This document shows, one piece after another, positions 1-5,948 of a stretch of 9,468 nt of DNA. Position 1 is the stretch's first letter; every line of letters starts with the position of its first letter. Position numbers and translations under genes: made by a program. The stretch comes from Octadecabacter sp. (GTDB lineage: Bacteria > Pseudomonadota > Alphaproteobacteria > Rhodobacterales > Rhodobacteraceae): assembly GCA_003533975.1 (NCBI GenBank), contig DQCL01000211.1, positions 1-9,468 on the forward strand, read 5' to 3'. The notes beneath the pieces were generated by a model. The model saw only the letters and a program-made list of their open reading frames with translations, did not search any database and was not told the origin of the DNA.

Positions 1-578
1 CGTTTCGACAGCGTCGCCGCAGCCCGCGCGGCGTGCGTGCCCACGACGCCACCGCCAATAACGACAACCTTAGCAGGGCCAACGCCCGGAACACCGCCCA
101 TCAAGACACCGCGCCCGCCGTTTGCCTTTTGCAATGTCCAGCTTCCGACTTGTGGCGCCAAACGCCCAGCAACTTCGGACATCGGTGCAAGGAGCGGCAG
201 GCCGCCATTCGCGTCCGTTACCGTTTCATAGGCAATTGCGGTACACCCAGATGCGATCAGGTCTTTGGTCTGCTCTGGGTCTGGTGCGAGGTGCAGGTAG
301 GTGAACAGCAATTGTCCTTCACGCAGCATCTTACGTTCAACTGCTTGTGGTTCTTTTACTTTGACGATCATGTCAGCAGCCGCGAAAATTTCGGCGGCGG
401 TGCCGGCTATCGTCGCGCCGGCCTCAATGTAGTCCTCGTCGCTAAAGCCAGCACCAACGCCGCATTGCGTTTCGACCGTAACATTGTGGCCATGTGCAAC
501 AGCTTCGCGGGCGGCGTTTGGCGTTAGACCAACGCGGAATTCTTGCGGTTTAATTTCTTTGGGGCAACCGATGTGCAT
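1..578 (-). CDS. ald: Alanine dehydrogenase, N-terminal part (cut by left edge)
   Basis: NAD-dependent alanine dehydrogenase, interconverting L-alanine with pyruvate plus ammonia in the cytoplasm. The visible 192 codons cover the catalytic N-terminal domain and the start of the NAD-binding domain; the family is about 370 residues, so roughly half is missing to the left. The start MHIGCPKEIKPQEFRVGLTP is typical. Arg15, Lys75 (in VKVKEP) and His96 (in YLHLAP) fall exactly at the known substrate-binding and catalytic positions. A Rossmann glycine motif, VIGGGVVG, lies near residues 172-179. The ATG is preceded by AGGAG with 7 bases of spacing. The gene diverges from an Lrp/AsnC-family regulator, the usual arrangement for a regulator of alanine catabolism, so alanine-responsive control is a reasonable inference. 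PntA-like transhydrogenase subunits share the fold, but the N-terminal motifs favour Ald. Confidence 0.96.
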   Translation of the reverse strand, partial: MHIGCPKEIKPQEFRVGLTPNAAREAVAHGHNVTVETQCGVGAGFSDEDYIEAGATIAGTAAEIFAAADMIVKVKEPQAVERKMLREGQLLFTYLHLAPDPEQTKDLIASGCTAIAYETVTDANGGLPLLAPMSEVAGRLAPQVGSWTLQKANGGRGVLMGGVPGVGPAKVVVIGGGVVGTHAARAAATLSK

Positions 579-708
579 TTAATTTCTCCTCATCCCTTTT
601 GTGACCGTCGCGCTGTTTGTGTGGAAAAGGGTGGCAATCTTTGGCGTGTTGGCGCTATCAAAGGCAAGATTATCCGCGAAACATGAGCTATTACGGGAGG
701 AAATTGCG
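579..708. promoter_or_regulatory. Divergent control region between ald and the Lrp/AsnC gene
   Basis: This 130-base gap must hold the promoters of both divergent genes. I see no convincing -35/-10 pair for either. Possible regulator-binding elements are a tandem TTGGCG (641-646 and 649-654, 8-base period) and an inverted AATCTT/AAGATT pair (636-641 and 666-671) surrounding it. Lrp-family proteins bind degenerate, phased A/T-rich or partly palindromic sites between themselves and their target. Assigning these repeats as operators is inference. Confidence 0.45.
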
Positions 709-1170
709 TTGAGCGATTTAGACGAAACAGATCGACGTCTTTTGAAGGCCCTTCAGCGCGAAGGCCGCCTGTCCAACGCGGACCTGTCAGACAAAGTGAA
801 CTTGTCACCCTCAGCGTGCCACCGTCGCGTGCAGCGGTTGGAAAAGGACGGATACATTTCAGGCTACGTGGCACTGGTGAACCCCCGCAAGGTGGACCGT
901 AAGACGACTGTGTTTGTAGAGATCACATTGCGCGCGCAGGCTGATGATGTGCTTGATGCGTTCGAAAAATCTGTGGCGCGAATTCCGGACGTGTTGGAAT
1001 GCCATTTGATGGCGGGGCAGGCGGACTATCTGCTTAAGGTCGTGGCCGAAGACGCCGAAGATTTTGCCCGCATCCACCGCCGTTATCTGGCTAGTCTGCC
1101 TGGTGTGCAGGGGATGCAAAGTTCGTTTGCGTTGCGGACGGTGCGCCAGACGACAGCGTTGCCTGTTTAG
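709..1170 (+). CDS. Lrp/AsnC-family transcriptional regulator, likely regulator of ald
   Basis: A 153-residue protein with the standard family plan: a helix-turn-helix at about residues 20-45 (NADLSDKVNLSPSACHRRVQ) followed by a RAM (ligand-binding, oligomerisation) domain. The segment around GQADYLLKV matches the effector-binding loop of Lrp-type proteins. I chose the TTG at 709 because GGGAGG sits 8 bases upstream and the protein then begins at the conserved LDETDRRLLKAL segment. The frame stays open upstream to a GTG at 601, which would add 36 unconserved-looking residues. Divergence from ald suggests it controls alanine dehydrogenase, like AldR/AlaR-type regulators. The amino-acid effector cannot be told from sequence, though alanine is the obvious candidate. 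Confidence 0.92.
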   Translation: MSDLDETDRRLLKALQREGRLSNADLSDKVNLSPSACHRRVQRLEKDGYISGYVALVNPRKVDRKTTVFVEITLRAQADDVLDAFEKSVARIPDVLECHLMAGQADYLLKVVAEDAEDFARIHRRYLASLPGVQGMQSSFALRTVRQTTALPV

Positions 1171-1312
1171 ATCAGCAGCGACCAGATCAGGCTGCACCAA
1201 GGAAACCGTTGTATAGGCCGTGATTGGCGGCCATTGCCTTGGTCTTGGGGAACATATCCAGCCCGCTTGGGCCAAAGAAAAACCCCTCAACCTTACGGCG
1301 CAGGGGTTTCCC
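1167..1312 (-). pseudogene. Remnant of a DUF1304-family membrane protein gene
   Basis: Read on the minus strand, this stretch translates without stops as KPLRRKVEGFFFGPSGLD, then MFPKTKAMAANHGLYNGF and LGAA. The ANxGLYNGFLxA pattern is the signature of DUF1304, a small family of about 120-residue inner-membrane proteins of unknown function. At 1191-1192 one base is missing; in the shifted frame it continues as LIWSLLI and stops at 1167-1169, overlapping the stop of the Lrp/AsnC gene. The N-terminal membrane segments and the C-terminal third are absent, so about 45 residues of decayed gene remain. The rpsU terminator lies inside it. The assignment comes from recognising the motif, not from a database search. 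Confidence 0.6.
1272..1309 (-). terminator. Intrinsic terminator of rpsU
   Basis: On the minus strand AAACCCCT (1302-1309) and AGGGGTTT (1280-1287) form a perfect 8-bp stem with a 14-base loop, followed by a T-rich tail (TTTTTCTTT including the end of the stem). It lies 27 bases after the rpsU stop. The plus-strand side has no T-run, so it should work mainly for rpsU. Confidence 0.8.
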
Positions 1313-1336
1313 AATTCGAATACTCGGAAGGGATGC

Positions 1337-1543
1337 TTAGAGCATACCTTCGCGCTGGAGCTTCTTGCGCGCCAGCTTACGCTGACGGCGGATAGCTTCG
1401 GCTTTCTCACGTGCCTTCTTCTCAGAAGGTTTTTCAAAAGCTTGCTTAAGCTTCATCTCACGAAACACACCTTCACGCTGAAGTTTTTTCTTCAGAGCAC
1501 GGAGCGCCTGATCGACGTTGTTATCTCTAACACTAACCTGCAT
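1337..1543 (-). CDS. rpsU: 30S ribosomal protein S21
   Basis: A 68-residue, highly basic protein with the canonical alphaproteobacterial S21 start [20 protein letters not shown] and the [19 protein letters not shown] core. S21 is a late-assembling protein of the small subunit, near the anti-Shine-Dalgarno end of 16S rRNA, and aids initiation. Length is normal. The heptad KKLQREG occurs twice, at about residues 19-25 and 60-66; related S21 proteins also carry a similar basic tail, so this is not necessarily a recent duplication. The gene is monocistronic here: it has its own promoter and terminator and diverges from the COQ9-family gene. A short hairpin covers its ribosome-binding site. Confidence 0.98.
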   Translation of the reverse strand: MQVSVRDNNVDQALRALKKKLQREGVFREMKLKQAFEKPSEKKAREKAEAIRRQRKLARKKLQREGML

Positions 1544-1560
1544 GTGGTTTTCACCACCTC
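1544..1560 (-). promoter_or_regulatory. Hairpin over the rpsU ribosome-binding site
   Basis: The rpsU leader ends in GTGGT-GAAA-ACCAC directly followed by the ATG: a perfect 5-bp stem (1553-1557 with 1544-1548) capped by a GNRA tetraloop. The Shine-Dalgarno GAGGTG (1555-1560) shares bases with the 5' arm, so pairing would partly hide it. Whether this regulates translation is inference. Confidence 0.5.
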
Positions 1561-1596
1561 TCTAAGTTGGATTTGCAATAAGTTGCAGGAGGCCGC

Positions 1597-1625
1597 CATA
1601 TAGCAAGTGCCCCGTTACTTGTCTA
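1597..1625 (-). promoter_or_regulatory. Putative sigma-70 promoter of rpsU
   Basis: On the minus strand TAGACA (1620-1625; 5 of 6 match to TTGACA) is separated by exactly 17 bases from TATATG (1597-1602; 4 of 6 match to TATAAT). Transcription would start near 1590, giving a leader of about 45 bases that includes the hairpin. Confidence 0.55.
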
Positions 1626-1658
1626 GTATGGGGTGAAAGCCTGAAAACGGAGCCTGAT

Positions 1659-2336
1659 ATGACCACTGCACTGACATTACTCGAAGCGATTCTACCCCAT
1701 GTCGCCTTTGACGGCTGGTCAGAGGGTGCGTTTACGGCTGCCGCTGAGGACTGCGGCATGACGATTGAGGAAGCGCGCGCTTTATGTCCACGCGGGGCTG
1801 CTGACTTGGCCGTTCTGTTCCATACCGAAGGGGACGCGGCGATGGTGGCGGCCCTTAAATCCGCAGACCTTTCCGAGATGCGGTTTCGGGACAAGGTCGC
1901 CCATGCGGTGCGCCTTCGTTTGGATGCTGTGACTGACAAAGAGGCCGTGCGTCGTGGGTCTGCATTGTTTGCTCTGCCGCATATGGCTCCGGTCGGGTCC
2001 AAGTTGATTTGGGGAACAGCTGACGCGATTTGGACGGCGTTGGGGGATACCTCGGAAGACGTGAATTACTACACCAAACGCGCTACGTTGTCGGCGGTCT
2101 ATGGGGCGGTTGTTCTGTTCTGGCTTGGTGATGATACGGACGACGGGCAGGCGACGACGGATTTCATCGACCGCCGTATTGAAAACGTCATGCAGTTCGA
2201 AAGCTTCAAAGCGGCGATCAATAAGAACCCACTGACAAAACCATTTGCTGGCGCTTTGGGGCGCCTGACTTCCCATATAAAAGCACCGTCCGCTGCGCCG
2301 GACGATTTGCCAGGCTCATGGAGTACACAACGATGA
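1659..2336 (+). CDS. COQ9 family protein (ubiquinone biosynthesis)
   Basis: A 225-residue COQ9-family protein. COQ9 binds lipids and helps present ubiquinone intermediates to the COQ7 hydroxylase; alphaproteobacteria carry homologues. The hallmark is DVNYYTKRATLSAVYGAV and VLFWLGDD at about residues 134-159, with an acidic region after it and an amphipathic stretch FIDRRIENVMQFE near residues 169-181 matching the family's C-terminal membrane-binding helix. The ATG is preceded by CGGAG with 6 bases of spacing. The stop overlaps the start of the quinone oxidoreductase gene as ATGA, so the two are probably cotranscribed and translationally coupled. It diverges from rpsU, an arrangement I recall as common in alphaproteobacteria. 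Function in quinone synthesis is family knowledge, not shown by sequence alone. Confidence 0.93.
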   Translation: MTTALTLLEAILPHVAFDGWSEGAFTAAAEDCGMTIEEARALCPRGAADLAVLFHTEGDAAMVAALKSADLSEMRFRDKVAHAVRLRLDAVTDKEAVRRGSALFALPHMAPVGSKLIWGTADAIWTALGDTSEDVNYYTKRATLSAVYGAVVLFWLGDDTDDGQATTDFIDRRIENVMQFESFKAAINKNPLTKPFAGALGRLTSHIKAPSAAPDDLPGSWSTQR

Positions 2337-3304
2337 AAGCTGTAGAAATCGCCCAAGCAGGTGGACCCGAAGTTCTAACGCTCGTTGATGTTCCAACGCC
2401 GGAGCCAGCCTTTGGTGAGGTCCGTATCAAAGTCGCTTATGCGGGGGTAAATCGCCCTGATGCCTTGCAGCGTGCCGGACTGTATAACCCGCCTAAAGGT
2501 GCTAGCCCTTTGCCGGGACTAGAGGCCGCTGGTGAGATTTCAGCGATCGGTGATGGCGTGACGGATTGGGTGGTAGGGGATCAAGTTTGCGCGTTGTTGC
2601 CAGGTGGCGGATATGCCGAAGAGGTGGTCACACCTGCCGCGCATTGTTTGCCGGTTCCCGATGGGTTGTCGCTGAAACAAGCGGCCTGTTTGCCCGAAAC
2701 GTTTTTCACTGTCTGGTCCAACGTGTTCATGCGCGGCGGATTGAAGGCAGGTGAGCGTTTCTTGGTGCATGGTGGTTCATCCGGTATCGGCACGACGGCA
2801 ATTCAATTGGCAAATGCATTCGGTGCGCGCGTGTTTACGACCGCCGGATCAGACGAGAAATGCGCAGCGTGTCTCGACCTCGGGGCAGAGGTCGCAATGA
2901 ACTACCGTGAGGTGGATTTTGTTGATGTGATGAAGGCCGAAGGCGGCGCGAACCTGATCCTCGACATGGTTGGCGGCGACTACCTGCCGCGCAATGTGCG
3001 GGCGTTGGCCGATGATGGTCGCCTTGTGCAAATTGCGTTCCTACAAGGGCCGAAGATTGAGTTGAACTTTGCCCACCTGATGATGCGCCGCCTGACGATC
3101 ACAGGCAGCACCCTGCGCCCGCAGTCCGATGTCGCGAAGGCGGAGATTGCGCAGCAGTTGCGCGAACACATTTGGCCGTTGCTGGCATCTGGCCGTATTG
3201 CACCTGTTATGGATCAGGAATTCGATTTGGCAGCCGCTGCTGACGCCCACACGCGGATGGAAAGCAGCGAGCACATCGGAAAAATTGTTTTGAAGGTTTC
3301 CTGA
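2333..3304 (+). CDS. NAD(P)H:quinone oxidoreductase, PIG3 type (zinc-free MDR family)
   Basis: A 323-residue medium-chain dehydrogenase/reductase of the quinone oxidoreductase/TP53I3 (PIG3) branch, expected to reduce quinones or other activated carbonyls with NADPH in the cytoplasm. In order: a GroES-like N-terminal domain with AGVNRPDALQRAGLY (about residues 37-51) and GLEAAGEI (62-69), then a Rossmann domain with the dinucleotide motif HGGSSGIGTTAIQLA (146-160). The structural and catalytic zinc ligands of alcohol dehydrogenases are absent, as expected for this branch. The ATG at 2333 overlaps the COQ9 stop by four bases (ATGA) and has GGAG 9 bases upstream. An in-frame ATG at 2318 would add five residues and lacks a good ribosome-binding site. 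Pairing with a COQ9-family gene fits a quinone-related role, but the true substrate is unknown. Confidence 0.93.
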   Translation: MKAVEIAQAGGPEVLTLVDVPTPEPAFGEVRIKVAYAGVNRPDALQRAGLYNPPKGASPLPGLEAAGEISAIGDGVTDWVVGDQVCALLPGGGYAEEVVTPAAHCLPVPDGLSLKQAACLPETFFTVWSNVFMRGGLKAGERFLVHGGSSGIGTTAIQLANAFGARVFTTAGSDEKCAACLDLGAEVAMNYREVDFVDVMKAEGGANLILDMVGGDYLPRNVRALADDGRLVQIAFLQGPKIELNFAHLMMRRLTITGSTLRPQSDVAKAEIAQQLREHIWPLLASGRIAPVMDQEFDLAAAADAHTRMESSEHIGKIVLKVS

Positions 3305-3373
3305 ATTTGGTGACTTCATCAAACTGTGCAACACTCGCGTTTTAAGAAAATTAGTTTGAACGAGGAGAATACT

Positions 3374-3496
3374 ATGACCAAGAAAGATGGACCAAAGCCG
3401 ACTGGCAAAGGCACAAAAAAAGACGCCCCGCTTGAAGATTTCAAAGGCAACACGCTGGACAAGATGAGCGACGCGGAAAAGTCCAAAGGCAAATAG
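3374..3496 (+). CDS. Small lysine-rich protein, 40 residues, unknown function
   Basis: A 40-codon ORF opening MTKKDGPKPTGKGTKKDAP and ending DKMSDAEKSKGK. A strong ribosome-binding site, GAGGAG, sits 6 bases before the ATG. The protein is about one quarter lysine, has no cysteine, tryptophan or membrane segment, and contains two copies of TKKD(G/A)P spaced 12 residues apart. It is probably disordered. It lies 69 bases after the quinone oxidoreductase gene on the same strand and could be the last gene of that operon or have its own promoter. It ends 15 bases before the stop of the converging RNase T2 gene. I do not recognise a family. The ribosome-binding site and codon choice make it likely to be real. 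Confidence 0.7.
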   Translation: MTKKDGPKPTGKGTKKDAPLEDFKGNTLDKMSDAEKSKGK

Positions 3497-3511
3497 CCCG
3501 ACGTAAAGGTC

Positions 3512-4141
3512 CTAACGCATTGGATCAAATAACGCGTCGTCCAACGTGCAATCACGGATAACATCCGCCCCGCAGGTCCGCAGTTCCAAGTCTCTCGTCA
3601 TGCAGATGCGTGCTTCTTGGATGCGATGGCTGCGGCATGTGATTGTAATTTCGTCCGCATCCAACCCTTCGTTGCCCCGCATGAAGGCTTCTTCGATTAG
3701 TGACGCGGGGAGGGTTACAGGCGCCTCTAAGCTGCGGAACACTGCGGGACGGGTGATGCGTGCGTACGCCTCTCGGGACAGCGCATAGTAATCGTCCGGC
3801 GATAGCCCTGAACAGGACCCGTGCTTGTTCCATTGGTGCCATGCCAGCCCGCTGGTCCCCATTAAATCGACCATCGCAGAGGTGTCCGCGCGAGACGGGT
3901 TGTGGAACGAGTGGCGGCAATTGGCTGGCCAACCGTTTTCGTATTGCGGCCAAAGGCCATGTAGAACCCAGCCGAAACCTTTGTCGTCTTCACACTGGGG
4001 CGAATTGCGGGAATCGCCCTCAAGGGCGCACCAACTTGGCGACCAAGAGAGGGACAAAACGTAGTAATCGAACTCCCCAGCGACGTCTTGCGCCTTTGCA
4101 GGTTGGGCGAGAATCAAAAACAAGGCCAATATTCGTAGCAT
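3512..4141 (-). CDS. RNase T2 family ribonuclease, exported
   Basis: A 209-residue secreted endoribonuclease of the T2 family, which cuts RNA through 2',3'-cyclic phosphates. A signal peptide (MLRILALFLILAQPAKA, cleavage before QD) is followed by YVLSLSWSP, active-site block CAS I HGLWPQY (His61), and block CAS II WHQWNKHGSC (His102, Lys106, His107). Eight cysteines in the mature part could form four disulfides, consistent with a periplasmic or extracellular enzyme. The usual CAS II is HEWxKHG; here the catalytic glutamate position is glutamine (residue 103, codon CAA). Both histidines and the lysine are intact, so partial activity is plausible. I chose the ATG at 4141 because GGAAAG precedes it and the signal peptide is compact; an ATG at 4156 would add five residues but lies only about 10 bases from the predicted transcription start. 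Confidence 0.93.
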   Translation of the reverse strand: MLRILALFLILAQPAKAQDVAGEFDYYVLSLSWSPSWCALEGDSRNSPQCEDDKGFGWVLHGLWPQYENGWPANCRHSFHNPSRADTSAMVDLMGTSGLAWHQWNKHGSCSGLSPDDYYALSREAYARITRPAVFRSLEAPVTLPASLIEEAFMRGNEGLDADEITITCRSHRIQEARICMTRDLELRTCGADVIRDCTLDDALFDPMR

Positions 4142-4170
4142 TTGGGGTCTTTCCATAAACGATTGGGCTA

Positions 4171-4198
4171 TCTATATAGCAACTAAGTTCCCCGACAA
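4171..4198 (-). promoter_or_regulatory. Putative promoter of the RNase T2 gene
   Basis: On the minus strand TTGTCG (4193-4198) and TATAGA (4171-4176) are spaced by 16 bases, resembling sigma-70 -35 and -10 elements. The start would fall near 4164, giving a leader of about 23 bases to the ATG at 4141. The match is moderate. Confidence 0.4.
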
Positions 4199-4271
4199 TG
4201 TGAACCCGGCCAAATTGGTCTGCCCCTTCAAGGGCGTGGGAGAGGCATGTCGACTGTTAAGGAGAAACGCG

Positions 4272-5012
4272 ATGAGCGGTACACCAATTATGGCCAAAGC
4301 CACAGCAGTTTGGCTGTGCGACAACACAACAATGACATTCCGTCAGATCGCCGTTTTTTGCGGCCTACATGAGCTTGAAGTTCAGGGTATCGCAGACGGT
4401 GATGTTGCCACTGGCGTCAAAGGGTTTGACCCGATTGCCAACAAGCAACTGACGCAAGAAGAGATCGACAAGGCCGAAGCTGATCCGAAGTATAACCTTG
4501 AGTTGCTCTTTAACCCAGCATCCGCGGGTGAAGAAAAACGCCGTGGCCCACGCTACACGCCACTGTCCAAGCGTCAGGATCGCCCTGCGTCTATCTACTG
4601 GTTGGTGAAGTTCCACCCTGAGCTGTCAGACGGTCAGGTTTCCAAATTGGTCGGCACTACGAAGCCGACAATTCAGGCGATCCGCGAGCGGACGCACTGG
4701 AACATCAACAACATCGAACCGATCGATCCGGTTGCACTTGGGCTTTGTAAACAGAGCGAACTTGATGCTGCCGTGCAAAAAGCCAACGCCAAGAAAGCTA
4801 AAGAAGGCGGCGTAATGACGGATGATGAACGTCGCAAGCTGGTGTCCACAGAGCAGAGCCTTGGATTGGATGAACCAAAGATACCTTCCTCAATCGAAGG
4901 CCTTGAGACATTCACACTGAGCACGGATGTTGAGCCGGAAGAAGATACGTCCGTTCCGGATAAAGATACATTCTTTAACCTGCCGGACGATGCAGGCGAC
5001 GACGAAGACTAA
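4272..5012 (+). CDS. trcR: Cell cycle transcriptional regulator TrcR (DUF1013)
   Basis: A 246-residue DUF1013 protein, a family nearly restricted to alphaproteobacteria and named TrcR for its role in cell-cycle transcription. The N-terminus PIMAKATAVWLCDNTTMTF, then QIAVFCGLHELEVQGIADG, KGFDPIANKQLTQEEI and the central RYTPLSKRQDRPASIYWLVK are characteristic. The block DGQVSKLVGTTKPTIQAIRE near residues 122-141 looks like a helix-turn-helix. The last 25 or so residues are strongly acidic (ending DDAGDDED). The ATG at 4272 has AAGGAG 7 bases upstream; an ATG at 4200 in the same frame would add 24 residues with no ribosome-binding site or family resemblance. It diverges from the RNase T2 gene and ends in its own terminator, so it is probably a single-gene unit. 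The exact regulatory role here is inferred from the family. Confidence 0.92.
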   Translation: MSGTPIMAKATAVWLCDNTTMTFRQIAVFCGLHELEVQGIADGDVATGVKGFDPIANKQLTQEEIDKAEADPKYNLELLFNPASAGEEKRRGPRYTPLSKRQDRPASIYWLVKFHPELSDGQVSKLVGTTKPTIQAIRERTHWNINNIEPIDPVALGLCKQSELDAAVQKANAKKAKEGGVMTDDERRKLVSTEQSLGLDEPKIPSSIEGLETFTLSTDVEPEEDTSVPDKDTFFNLPDDAGDDED

Positions 5013-5043
5013 ACGCCTTCCTCAAAAACGTTTAAAATTTATG

Positions 5044-5071
5044 AAGCCTCAGTCGAAAGACTGGGGCTTTT
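5044..5071 (+). terminator. Intrinsic terminator of trcR
   Basis: AAGCCTCAGTC (5044-5054), loop GAAA, then GACTGGGGCTT (5059-5069) form an 11-bp stem with one T-G wobble, followed by TT (four Ts counting the end of the stem). It lies 31 bases after the trcR stop. This is the clearest terminator in the window. Confidence 0.88.
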
Positions 5072-5080
5072 GCGTAACAG

Positions 5081-5109
5081 TTGCCACGATGTTCGCGAAC
5101 TTTCCTAAT
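5081..5109 (+). promoter_or_regulatory. Putative promoter of the methyltransferase gene, with a palindrome in the spacer
   Basis: TTGCCA (5081-5086; 5 of 6 to TTGACA) and CCTAAT (5104-5109; 4 of 6 to TATAAT) are exactly 17 bases apart. The spacer holds the perfect palindrome GTTCGCGAAC (5091-5100), well placed for a repressor or activator. The palindrome is seen directly; its role as an operator is inference. Confidence 0.45.
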
Positions 5110-5189
5110 TTTGCCCCATTTCATATCTAACGCTAAGCTATTCTTAATCTGAGATGCCCAAAAGGGTGCGCGTGAAGGAGTACAGGCAG

Positions 5190-5942
5190 ATGCTACAAGA
5201 CGTTCAGGACTTTATAGACCCTCAGATTCATACACTGGTTCGTAAAAACCGACCCCAAGAGGGCGCTTCGGACTTGTTTGGTGACCAACCGCCTTCTGAA
5301 CTGCTGTCGGATTACGCGTTAAACGCTGCAGGTCGTGAGCGAAGCGTCATGTTACAGCAAAAATTCACAGATAGGCGTTTTAACGTTGAGCGTTGCTGGA
5401 ACCAAATCCAACAGTACATGCCGGAACTCCTAACTTCGTCGCCACAGGATGTTCTTGAGGTGTCGACTGGGCATGGCGCAATGCTAGAGATTTTACGCCA
5501 TTATGGGCACAACGTAATGGGAACAGATTACGCGCCCGAGACTTGGTCGTCCGAAACCCGTGATGTTGAAAAACCCGATTGGCCGTATCGCCACGTCGTT
5601 GAAAGCATTGATTTGCCCATGATGGTTTTTGATAACACTGACGGGCAATACCCGATCGAAAGCAAAAGCTTCGATACGACGTTGTGTTTTCAGGCGCTCG
5701 AACACAGCGGCCATCCTGATGATTGGATGGAAACAATTGAAGAGTTTTGCCGCATAAGCCGCAAGTCAGTATTTGTGATGCTTGGCCATTTGAACCCGAA
5801 AACCCGTGCGAACTCCGATTACAACTACGCTTTCCACAACTTTCGTCGTGATCTGCGCAGTTACCGTGATAACGGTTTTGTTTGCACCGGGACTTTTGTT
5901 CACTGGGGGCAAGCGCTGGGCTTTAAGCTGACCGCTGTGTGA
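5190..5942 (+). CDS. Class I SAM-dependent methyltransferase, substrate unknown
   Basis: A 250-residue protein with a Rossmann-type methyltransferase core: motif I DVLEVSTGHGAMLEI (about residues 88-102), an acidic strand-2 end in GTDYAPE (111-117), and a motif IV-like FDTTLCFQALEHSGHPDDW (161-179) resembling the Methyltransf_11 group. About 85 residues precede the core and do not match anything I recognise. The C-terminus carries an aromatic-rich segment (SDYNYAFHNFRRDLRSY). I chose the ATG at 5190 because GAAGGAG lies 9 bases upstream; an ATG at 5154 in the same frame adds 12 basic residues but has no ribosome-binding site. It stands alone between the trcR terminator and the converging recR, six bases from the recR stop. 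No neighbour hints at the substrate. Confidence 0.85.
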   Translation: MLQDVQDFIDPQIHTLVRKNRPQEGASDLFGDQPPSELLSDYALNAAGRERSVMLQQKFTDRRFNVERCWNQIQQYMPELLTSSPQDVLEVSTGHGAMLEILRHYGHNVMGTDYAPETWSSETRDVEKPDWPYRHVVESIDLPMMVFDNTDGQYPIESKSFDTTLCFQALEHSGHPDDWMETIEEFCRISRKSVFVMLGHLNPKTRANSDYNYAFHNFRRDLRSYRDNGFVCTGTFVHWGQALGFKLTAV

Positions 5943-5948
5943 AACGGA

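Noticed and set aside
33..527. 164-codon plus-strand open frame antisense to ald
   Set aside because: The minus-strand frame matches alanine dehydrogenase residue for residue at the active-site positions; the plus frame is a shadow.
859..1437. 192-codon minus-strand open frame antisense to the Lrp/AsnC gene and spanning into rpsU
   Set aside because: It overlaps two well-supported genes in another frame and shows no conserved motif.
3306..3323. Inverted repeat TTTGGTG-ACTT-CATCAAA right after the quinone oxidoreductase stop, as a terminator
   Set aside because: It contains a wobble pair, is A/T-rich and is not followed by a T-run, so it does not look like an intrinsic terminator.
3342..3356. 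TTAA-N7-AGTT upstream of the 40-residue gene, as a CtrA site
   Set aside because: Only the first half matches TTAA-N7-TTAA; this is expected by chance in an A/T-rich gap.
4216..4235. GCCC-CTTCAA-GGGC hairpin before trcR as a regulatory element
   Set aside because: A 4-bp stem is too weak and too common, and it is not near the ribosome-binding site.
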